DNA of 41,148 nt from JBNARI01 sp049718765 (GTDB taxonomy: Bacteria; Bacillota; Sulfobacillia; DUMF01): contig JBNARI010000019.1 of assembly GCA_049718765.1 (NCBI GenBank), positions 1 to 41,148 of the forward strand, read 5' to 3'. Positions 34,826 to 41,148 of the stretch are shown here, one piece after another; position 1 is the stretch's first letter; each line of letters opens with the position of its first letter. Under the pieces are notes generated by a model that searched no databases, had not been told where the DNA came from, and worked only from the letters and a program-made list of their open reading frames with translations. The translations under genes and the position numbers were made by a program.

Positions 34826-35446
34826 TTGGCTGATGTTTCAGTTGGGGCTGTGGTGCCGGCTGCTGGGCTTTCCACGAGGATGGGTTATCCAAAGCCTTGC
34901 CTTCCTTGGGGGAGCAGCACTGTACTGTCCCATGTGGTGGGAGCGCTTCGCGAGGGCGGGGCAAACCCAATCGTGGTGGTGCTGGGCTACCAGTGGCAGT
35001 GGGTGCTTGAGCAGCACGCGGCCCTTGCTGCTTCGCCGGGAGTGGTCTTCCAGTTCAATCCCGCTTTTGCTACAGGGGAAATGCTTTCATCTGTAAAAGC
35101 TGGATTGCTTGCTCTAAACCCTCGGGAGCACTCGGCCTTCCTTTTGTGCCCTGCGGATATGCCCATGGTGAGTCCCGCGGTGGTCAGGGCATTGCTTCAA
35201 GCTCACTTGGAGTCCCCAGGCAAGATCATAGTTCCCACCTACGCTGGCAAGAAAGGGCATCCAGCTTTGTTCCCCATGGAGCTTTATGGGGAGATCATGG
35301 GGCTGCCTTCAACACCGTACGGTTTGAAACTGCTGGGAACAAGACACCCCTCGCTCCTCCAGACACTGGACCTGGAGTGCGAGGGGGTAACCTTGGACCT
35401 GGATACTCCCGGGGACTATCAGCGTCTCAAACCCCAATCTGGCTAG
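34826..35446 (+). CDS. MobA-like NTP transferase
   Basis: A 206-residue nucleotidyltransferase fold. GAVVPAAGLSTRMGYPK is the nucleotide-binding loop, and FLLCPADMPMVSP holds the metal-binding Asp. The HPALFPMELYGEI block fits the MocA/CoxC-like branch that cytidylates or guanylates molybdopterin. No molybdoenzyme or other cofactor gene is in the window, so its substrate is uncertain. It starts with TTG 34826 and ends 7 bp before the convergent nrdJ stop. Confidence 0.82.
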   Translation: MADVSVGAVVPAAGLSTRMGYPKPCLPWGSSTVLSHVVGALREGGANPIVVVLGYQWQWVLEQHAALAASPGVVFQFNPAFATGEMLSSVKAGLLALNPREHSAFLLCPADMPMVSPAVVRALLQAHLESPGKIIVPTYAGKKGHPALFPMELYGEIMGLPSTPYGLKLLGTRHPSLLQTLDLECEGVTLDLDTPGDYQRLKPQSG

Positions 35447-35453
35447 AAACTGC

Positions 35454-38400
35454 CTAGCATTCGCTGTAGCCGCAAGCGTAGCACTTCAAGCAACCCTCCA
35501 CATGGGCCATGGCATATACGCCACACGCTGGGCAAATACTGAACATCTTTATGTTGGCGGGCATCAGCGGCGGCTGTTGGGACTTGGCTGCTGCCCCTTG
35601 GTTGCTCAAGCATTCCTGGAGGAACTGGCCTATTGCGTCTGGCACTGAGCGCACTCTGTTGGGCCCATACCCAACTGAGCGGGATCCGCCAATGCCCACC
35701 AGCTGGTCGGCAACTTCTGCTGGGTCGATCCCTGACCTTAGCGCAAGGGAAATCAGCCTGGCTATGCCTTCAGTGAAGGCCGCCACGTCGCTGCCAGCCT
35801 TGCCAATTTGGGCGAACATCTCTATTGGGTGACCGTCAAGCAGGTTCAGGGTCAAGAAAAGCTTGCCCAGGGGTGTTTCCTTCACGTCTGTGAAGCCCTG
35901 GAGGCGCTTTGGCCTGGCGATGGGCTTGATCTTGCCCCACTGGCCATTAACAGGCTTTCCCTCGGCGGCCTGACCGCCTGCCTTGGGGGGCTGTGCCCCT
36001 TTCTTGAGTACCTGTTCTTCACGGCTGCCGTCCCTGTACACAGTGACGCCTTTGCAGCCCAGTTCATAGGCGAGTTTGTACACCGTAGCCACATCCTGCT
36101 TTGTGGCGTGGTTGGGGAAATTGACTGTCTTTGACACCGCGTTGTGGGTATACTTTTGGAAAGCTGCTTGCATCCTCACGTGCCACTCGGGAGATATGTC
36201 GTGAGCGGTGACAAACACCCTGCGCACGTCTTCTGGCACTTCCTCCAGGCCTTCCAGGGAGCCCGTTTGGGCGATCCTTTCCATGAGTTCGTCCGAATAG
36301 AAACCGCGTTCCCGGGCCACCTTTTCGAAAAGGGGGTTGATTTCCACCAGGGTTTTCTTATCCAGCACGTTCCTAGTGAAAGCGATGCTGAATATGGGCT
36401 CAATCCCGCTGGATGTGCCTGCAATTATGCTGATGGTGCCTGTGGGCGCAATGGTGGTGGTAGTGGCGTTGCGCATCTTGCGACCACCAGGCACGTCGTA
36501 CACGCTGCCCGGAAACAGGGGAAACACACCCCTTTGCTCGGCTAGCTCCTGGGATGCTTCCATGGACTTCTCCTGGATGAAACTCATGGTTCTCTCTGCG
36601 AGGCTTACAGCTTCCTCTGAATTGTAGGGTACCCCAAGCTTGATGAGCATGTCTGCCCAGCCCATTACCCCCAGCCCTACTTTGCGGGTCTTGTTGACCA
36701 TAGACTGGATTTCAGGAAGCGGATACTTGTTGGCGTCGATGAGGTTATCCAGGAAGTGTATGGCGGAGCGTACCACCTTCTCAAGGTACTCCCAGTTAAT
36801 CCCTGGCCGATCGTTTCCCACCACCATGTTGCTTAGGTTTACCGAAGCAAGGCAGCAGGCCTCGTACGGCAACAGGGGTTGCTCGCCGCAGTTGTGAACC
36901 CAAAAACCGTTGGCGTCAAAGGCGTTGACCCCGGGCACCCGCACATCGTAAACGTCCTCTGTGCCGTCGGGTTCCACAGACGCCACTGTTGCCAGGAAGC
37001 CCTCGGGAGCAAGCTCTGGGCCGTGCGCCATTATGGCCAAGCGGAGGCTTCGCGCCTTCTGGGCGTGGGAGAAGCCAACTCTCTCCGCAAAAACTCCCAG
37101 GTTATCACAGGTGATAGCGAGTTCGTACCCGGCATTCGTCCCACCTCCGGTGGTCATCCGGGAGTCTTGAGTTATTGTGCTGCAAATGCCCAGGCGAAGG
37201 AGCATTCGCTGCACTGTCCTCAACAGGTTCAAGTCCCTTTGAGCGATGCAAACCCTGACGCCTGTTGCAGGGTGCCTGTGCACCTGACCGGTAGAGTCGA
37301 AGAGCCCCCGTAGGAAACCTCGGTAGGCGTCGGAGGAAGCGCGCTCCAGTCGTTCCACTGTGGCCCTTGAGAAGCGAACCACTCCGGGTTCTTCAAACGG
37401 GATTTGCACTGCAAGGCCGTGATAGTGGATCCCTTTTGTGGTTGGAACCAATTCGTCTGGGACTGCGTGCAATTGCCGCTGTACTTCACCCAGGGCGGTG
37501 GAGCCTCCTAGCGCTTGTCCCACCAGCACGCCCAGGGAGTAGCCTTGGCTTTCACTGAGTTCCCCTGGCCAGCTGTGCAGCAGCCGATGGTTGTGCAGGA
37601 CTATCTTGTCCCCTGGCTTAAGCTGCGCGGCCGGCACCCACTGAGGGGATTTGCCTCCACGGAGCACCAGGTGATCTGCTGTGAGACGTAGGGAGTAGCC
37701 TTCCAGGGTGCTCAGTCTCACCACCGGCTTTGTGCCAGTCTTGAAGAACCCCTCTTGACCTGTGGCGTAAAGTTGCCCATTCACTACTGCGTGGAAGGGT
37801 CGGCCAACCAGTTCCCGAACTTGACGGGGGCCTTCAGCGGTAGCCACCCATGTGTCCCCCGTGACGCAGGGGTTTGTGCTTTCAATCTGGCCAGCGTTTG
37901 GCGTAGGGTTGTACTGGTTGATCCTATCGATGAAAATCACGCCAGGCTCGCCGTTGCGCCACGCACACTCTACTATGAGGTCGAACACTGCCTTAGCGTT
38001 CAACTTGCCAGTGACCTCACCGTTCCTGGGGTTGACAAGCTCGTACTCTGCTTCTTCGGCCACCGCCTTCATGAAGGAGTCAGTGACCGCCACGGATATG
38101 TTGAAATTGGTTATCTCCCTGTTATCCTCCTTACACTTGATGAACTCCAGGATGTCCGGATGATCAACGCGAAGGATGCCCATGTTGGCGCCCCTGCGGG
38201 TGCCTCCCTGCTTCACCGCTTCAGTGGCAGCGTTGTACACCTTCATGAACGAGACGGGTCCAGAGGCGATCCCGCCAGTGGAACGGACCACGTCGTTCTT
38301 TGGCCTGAGCCTGCTGAATGAGAAGCCTGTGCCGCCCCCCGACTGATGGATTAGCGCCGCATGCTTCAGAGTGTCGAAAATGCTCACCATTGAGTCCTCA

Positions 38401-38885
38401 ATGGGCAGCACGAAGCACGCGGAAAGCTGCTGCAGTTCCCTCCCTGCGTTCATTAGAGCTGGGGAGTTGGGTAAGAAATCGAGGCTAGCCATGAGTCCGT
38501 AGAATTCCTCAGCAAGGGCTAGTATGTCAGAGGAGCGCTCCCTCAGGCGAGCAATCAGCTGAGGAAACGCCACTTTCATGTGGCCTTGACGGGCCTTATT
38601 GGCGTAGGCCATCCTCAAGGTGTTGATGTCATTCTTGGAAAATCCTTCTACCTGGAGTTCGTCCCCTGGAGCCTGAGCTTCCTCAAGGAATTCCCGGGAA
38701 ACCTTGCTCTTGCAATCTGGGTCGTACACCTGAGGATCGTAAAGGATATCCATAAGCGCGATATTTCTGGCCACGCGCCAGAACATCTCGCGAGGGGTTT
38801 CCACTGGATTGCCCTTTTCGTCCTTTTTCAAGTACCGCTTTTCCAGCACTACCAGGGCATTCTTGCTGAGCTTTGGATCTTCCAC
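35454..38885 (-). CDS. nrdJ: Adenosylcobalamin-dependent (class II) ribonucleotide reductase with intein
   Basis: The 1143-codon gene encodes a class II reductase making deoxyribonucleotides, split by a 326-residue intein; the spliced enzyme would be about 817 residues. LDFLPNSPALMNAG, QQLSACFVLPIEDS, the GGGTGFSFSRLRP substrate loop, the thiyl-radical Cys in NPCGEQPLLPYE and IAPTGTISIIAGTSSGIEP are present. The C-terminal CPACG...CLKCYACGYSEC is a zinc ribbon or redox tail. GTG 38885 (VEDPKLSKNA) is preferred because a promoter lies at 38953-38982; the longer frame from 39023 would cross it. B12 is required for activity. Confidence 0.94.
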   Translation of the reverse strand: MEDPKLSKNALVVLEKRYLKKDEKGNPVETPREMFWRVARNIALMDILYDPQVYDPDCKSKVSREFLEEAQAPGDELQVEGFSKNDINTLRMAYANKARQGHMKVAFPQLIARLRERSSDILALAEEFYGLMASLDFLPNSPALMNAGRELQQLSACFVLPIEDSMVSIFDTLKHAALIHQSGGGTGFSFSRLRPKNDVVRSTGGIASGPVSFMKVYNAATEAVKQGGTRRGANMGILRVDHPDILEFIKCKEDNREITNFNISVAVTDSFMKAVAEEAEYELVNPRNGEVTGKLNAKAVFDLIVECAWRNGEPGVIFIDRINQYNPTPNAGQIESTNPCVTGDTWVATAEGPRQVRELVGRPFHAVVNGQLYATGQEGFFKTGTKPVVRLSTLEGYSLRLTADHLVLRGGKSPQWVPAAQLKPGDKIVLHNHRLLHSWPGELSESQGYSLGVLVGQALGGSTALGEVQRQLHAVPDELVPTTKGIHYHGLAVQIPFEEPGVVRFSRATVERLERASSDAYRGFLRGLFDSTGQVHRHPATGVRVCIAQRDLNLLRTVQRMLLRLGICSTITQDSRMTTGGGTNAGYELAITCDNLGVFAERVGFSHAQKARSLRLAIMAHGPELAPEGFLATVASVEPDGTEDVYDVRVPGVNAFDANGFWVHNCGEQPLLPYEACCLASVNLSNMVVGNDRPGINWEYLEKVVRSAIHFLDNLIDANKYPLPEIQSMVNKTRKVGLGVMGWADMLIKLGVPYNSEEAVSLAERTMSFIQEKSMEASQELAEQRGVFPLFPGSVYDVPGGRKMRNATTTTIAPTGTISIIAGTSSGIEPIFSIAFTRNVLDKKTLVEINPLFEKVARERGFYSDELMERIAQTGSLEGLEEVPEDVRRVFVTAHDISPEWHVRMQAAFQKYTHNAVSKTVNFPNHATKQDVATVYKLAYELGCKGVTVYRDGSREEQVLKKGAQPPKAGGQAAEGKPVNGQWGKIKPIARPKRLQGFTDVKETPLGKLFLTLNLLDGHPIEMFAQIGKAGSDVAAFTEGIARLISLALRSGIDPAEVADQLVGIGGSRSVGYGPNRVRSVPDAIGQFLQECLSNQGAAAKSQQPPLMPANIKMFSICPACGVYAMAHVEGCLKCYACGYSEC
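36891..37868 (-). other. Intein within NrdJ
   Basis: The insert runs from Cys (codon 37868-37866) to Asn (codon 36893-36891) between NP and CGEQPLL. Block A is CVTGDTWVATAEG, block B LRLTADHLVL (TxxH), block F VYDVRVPGVNAFDANG and block G FWVHN followed by Cys. All splicing residues are present (Cys1, the B-block Thr/His, penultimate His, terminal Asn, Cys+1). Two LAGLIDADG-like helices are seen, LGVLVGQAL and FLRGLFDSTG, with Gln and Thr in place of the catalytic acids. The homing endonuclease is probably dead while splicing should work. Confidence 0.93.
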
Positions 38886-38952
38886 CCTCCCACCCCGCTT
38901 CTCTGTTTTTCCATGTTTAGACAAAAAGGCCTGTACTATTCGGCCTAACCAG

Positions 38953-38982
38953 ATTATACACTGAGGGGTAGGCTGAACCCAA
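38953..38982 (-). promoter_or_regulatory. nrdJ: Probable nrdJ promoter
   Basis: A perfect TATAAT (38958-38953) has TTGGGT 18 bp upstream on the minus strand. It lies 68 bp before the preferred GTG start. No B12 riboswitch or NrdR box is recognised between them. Confidence 0.5.
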
Positions 38983-39377
38983 AGATGGCTCCTTGCCCTT
39001 GCCCCGCAGCGCTGTGCCCTCAACGATCCTCTTGCAGATCATCAGGCCAAGTCCGGCTGAGCGCCCCTCAAGACGGCTCTTCCCGCTTCATCGCTCAAAA
39101 CCCAGTATAAACGGCGTTAAGCGCCAGGAAGTAGACGAGAATGAGCACGTAAGAAAGGGTGTCCACGACCATGTACTCCTTTGGACAGCGCTGCTTGTAA
39201 ATAGTTCGGTGCGGCCCTGTTTATTTCCTCCAGGAATCCAAGTTGTGCTGAGCCATTTGGCCAAGTGTACGGTACTACCGGTAGTTGACGAGTACCAAAT
39301 CGGGGCGGAGGCCCGTCAGGATGGTTGTGGCGCCAAAGTGCCAAGGCCAGCCCAGTGCAGTTGGTCGTGAGCATTCA
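38983..39377. other. Spacer between the ECF S-component gene and nrdJ
   Basis: No firm gene. On the minus strand one frame ends (about 39180-39102) in KEYMVVDTLSYVLILVYFLA, then LNAVYTGF and a stop, which would make a single membrane helix with a basic lead-in (TIYKQRCP). It lacks a clear start and SD, so it may be a relic or chance. Confidence 0.3.
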
Positions 39378-39896
39378 TCAGGTGGCAGGGCGGCTGCGTC
39401 CGAACAGCTTCCTGAGGGGCGTGTGTTGGAGGGAAGTTACCAGTGCGAGGGTTATGACTGAGTCTACCGAGTGGTGGATTAGAGTCCCAACCCCCACCAC
39501 TACGAGGAACTGGAAAAGGGTGAAGCCAAAGGGAATGACAACTAACGCTTCCAGTAGGGCGTGGATTGGGGCTGTTGCTGCAAGGGCAAAGCTAAAGCTC
39601 TTCCCCCCTTGTATTAGGGTCGCGCCAATGAAGCCAAAGATTGCATGCATAGCTGCTCTCGCGGCAATCACTGGACCAAATCTAATCAGGAATCCAATTG
39701 CAGAGCCAATTCCAACGAAGGCTGCCACCCAGGGGCTGAAAAGCATGGCCAGCATCACTGGGACGTGGGAAGCCAGAGTCGCCGAGAAAGGAGGGATCAC
39801 GATACCCAACACTCCGCCAAAGGCCAGGGGTATTATGAGGGACATTGCAGTTAATACCGCCCCTGCGAGCACTGCGCTCAAACCAGATTTGTTCAT
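39378..39896 (-). CDS. Putative ECF transporter S component (niacin-transporter-like)
   Basis: A 172-residue membrane protein with about five helices. SHVPVMLAMLFSPWVAAFVG, the RFGPVIAARAAMHAIFGF segment and VIPFGFTLFQFLVVVGVGT resemble NiaX-type S components. This suggests uptake of a vitamin such as niacin; the substrate is not proven. GGAGGTG (39911-39905) precedes ATG 39896. A promoter lies directly upstream, leaving a very short leader. No ECF module genes are nearby. Confidence 0.65.
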   Translation of the reverse strand: MNKSGLSAVLAGAVLTAMSLIIPLAFGGVLGIVIPPFSATLASHVPVMLAMLFSPWVAAFVGIGSAIGFLIRFGPVIAARAAMHAIFGFIGATLIQGGKSFSFALAATAPIHALLEALVVIPFGFTLFQFLVVVGVGTLIHHSVDSVITLALVTSLQHTPLRKLFGRSRPAT

Positions 39897-39919
39897 GGCT
39901 CTTGCACCTCCACTTCCAA

Positions 39920-39949
39920 ACGATACGACTAATGCAGGTGTCTTGTCAA
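39920..39949 (-). promoter_or_regulatory. Promoter of the S-component gene
   Basis: TTGACA (39949-39944) and TATCGT (39925-39920) are 18 bp apart on the minus strand. The -10 box is 4 of 6. Transcription would start only about 2 nt before the SD. Confidence 0.55.
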
Positions 39950-40139
39950 CTGTTAAGAGTGCTGTGCTAAAAGTCTATCTCTCTGTCCCCAGTACAGGCA
40001 CCTGTCATCAAGGTAAGAGCACCTCATGGAACAGACCTACAGGACTTGTTAGGTTAGAGAGTCAAAATCCAAAGCTGGGAATTACGAATCTCGACCGTTC
40101 TGGCTCCGATGCGCCTCGTGATGTCTTAGATTAGCTGTA

Positions 40140-40682
40140 AAAAAACGAGTGGGTCCGGGCTAGAATGTTTTCGTTGACAAAACAAACAGAAAGGAGAGCC
40201 CAGACCCAATGAAGAGAATACCACCAAGTCGCAAGATTGCACAGAGGGTCGCGGAGTTTTTGGAATCAGGGAACTGCGAAGGCGAGGATGTGTTGAGTAC
40301 TCTTGTCAGGCTAGCTACACAGCAGTTCGTACAAATGCTGCTGGAAGAGGAAGTAGAGGACTATCTTGGTCGTGGCCACTACGAGAGGCGCAAGGCCAGA
40401 TCAAGGGCACCGCGGGTACAGGAATGGATATGCGGAGCACAAGCTCAAGACGGCCGAAGGAGTAGTGCCGGTGTATGTTCCTGAGCTGAGGGATACAAGT
40501 GAACCTTACCGTTCGAGGCTGATGGAATTGCTGAGGCAGAGGAGCAAGATGCTGACTGCCCTGGCATTGCAGATGTGGGCCAGGGGCCTATCCACCCGGG
40601 GGACACTGAGGATGCGTTCAGGGACATAACTGGCGAGTGCCTGATATCCCGCAGTGGAGTGAGCCGTGTCACGGAGTCTGTT
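40140..40682 (+). mobile_element. IS256-family transposase relic
   Basis: ATG 40209 opens an N-terminal Mutator/IS256 transposase pattern: LVRLATQQFVQMLLEEEVED, YLGRGHYERRK. A frameshift near 40400 moves to GHRGYRNGYAEHKLKTAEGV and VPVYVPELRD. A second near 40600 moves to EDAFRDITGECLISRSGVS, ending in a stop at 40680. The catalytic DDE core is missing. Just before the start, GGGTCCGGGCT (40151-40161) and AGCCCAGACCC (40197-40207) form a near-perfect inverted repeat around the putative promoter. The element is inactive. Confidence 0.75.
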
Positions 40683-41067
40683 TGAAGCTGGTGTTTGTGA
40701 CTTTGATGCAAGCAAGCCAGAGGCGGAGGAGGATAAGGTTTAGCGAGCACGAGCAAGCCCAGATCTGCAAGTTGAGGGTAGCTCTTGGGATAGACCGGCC
40801 AGAGGAAAGCAGTGTTGGGTAGCAGCTGAGTAGGCACTTCAAGGCAAATCGATCATTGTGCGGTGGCGAGCGGTGAGCGTGATTATCTGTGTCAGGTTGG
40901 CAGTTGGAGCCAATGGGATATGTATTGCCGTATGTGCCGTCGGTTTACACTGCAAGAGTGGCTAATTGTGCTCGTTGGAGGTGCGGAGATGTTGCTGGTA
41001 GATTGCCAGAGTCTCAACTGTACGTGTGTCCCCAAACAGCCCTTCAAAATCAGACAGATTGTGGCAA
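40683..41067. other. Unassigned sequence at the right end
   Basis: No supported gene. A plus-strand frame from 40863 to the window edge is open and contains YCRMCRR and later a cysteine-rich stretch, then reads through the terminal repeat as TTFGPSFILQ. It might be part of an unidentified transposase. Confidence 0.3.
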
Positions 41068-41097
41068 CAACCTTTGGACCCAGCTTCATTTTACAGC
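41068..41097. repeat. Right-end copy of the 30-bp terminal repeat
   Basis: It matches positions 1-30 at 26 of 30 bases in the same orientation. In the plus frame both copies can read TFGP followed three residues later by LQ, so the repeat may be coding sequence of a multicopy element. Confidence 0.6.
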
Positions 41098-41148
41098 GGG
41101 GCTGTTGCCAAACTCGATTGGACGAGAGGTGTTTGCGGCAGAGTTACG

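Noticed and set aside
38886..39023. N-terminal extension of NrdJ to 39023
   Set aside because: The extra codons cross a promoter-like TATAAT and have no family resemblance; the GTG at 38885 fits better.
39378..40134. Long plus-strand frame (39325-40134)
   Set aside because: It is antisense to the membrane protein at 39378-39896, which has an SD, a promoter and hydrophobic segments.

Overview
The window looks like part of a chromosome of a spore-forming, GTG/TTG-start-rich Bacillota (Clostridia-like) bacterium. Evidence seen: spmA/spmB spore maturation genes, DUF1657 and DUF3842 genes typical of this phylum, a PyrR-attenuated pyr operon with pyrK/pyrDB, a ykkC-type riboswitch and a B12-dependent ribonucleotide reductase. 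I cannot name the species. No rRNA, tRNA or CRISPR array was found.

Layout. (1) 1-972, minus strand: a glutamate-synthase-type class II glutamine amidotransferase, cut off near position 45 by a repeat that recurs at the right end of the window, with an upstream promoter, a ykkC-family riboswitch (subtype 2, probably ppGpp) and a terminator. (2) 1324-4113: spmA-spmB and a secreted three-domain thermonuclease. (3) 4114-5442: a decayed stretch with a PIN-toxin relic and an IS21 relic (end repeats plus an IstB tail). (4) 5443-7032: a two-domain nitrilase-family protein whose second domain has lost its catalytic residues. (5) 7033-9726: a second decayed stretch with relics of a large serine recombinase, IS110, a HEPN/MNT pair whose MNT half is cut by the IS110 relic, and a permease. 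(6) 9727-16166: a GntR regulator, DUF523, a PflA-like radical SAM protein, urocanase and imidazolonepropionase (the middle two steps of histidine degradation), then DUF1657, DUF3842 and an ECF transporter S component, with two terminators.

(7) 16226-26430: promoter, PyrR-binding hairpin and attenuator, then pyrR-pyrB-pyrC-carA-carB-pyrK-pyrD-pyrF-pyrE. This is the complete de novo route to UMP, with most junctions overlapping by a few bases. (8) 26427-27923, minus strand: a frameshifted MarR regulator and a frameshifted NAD-dependent epimerase behind a perfect 14-bp palindrome. (9) 28182-34051: murB, an RlmD/RumA-type rRNA methyltransferase and a heterodimeric ABC exporter pair. (10) 34056-39949: a B3/B4-domain protein, a MobA-like nucleotidyltransferase, a class II ribonucleotide reductase (nrdJ) interrupted by a 326-residue intein exactly at the thiyl-radical cysteine, and a second ECF S-component-like membrane protein. 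(11) 40140-41148: a frameshifted IS256-type transposase and the right-end copy of the terminal repeat.

The long biosynthetic operons are intact, while decay is concentrated in a few accessory gaps. The most interesting items are the riboswitch-controlled glutamate synthase gene, the nrdJ intein with a dead endonuclease, the broken HEPN/MNT pair, and the hut genes placed in a GntR/DUF523/radical-SAM operon without hutH or hutG.
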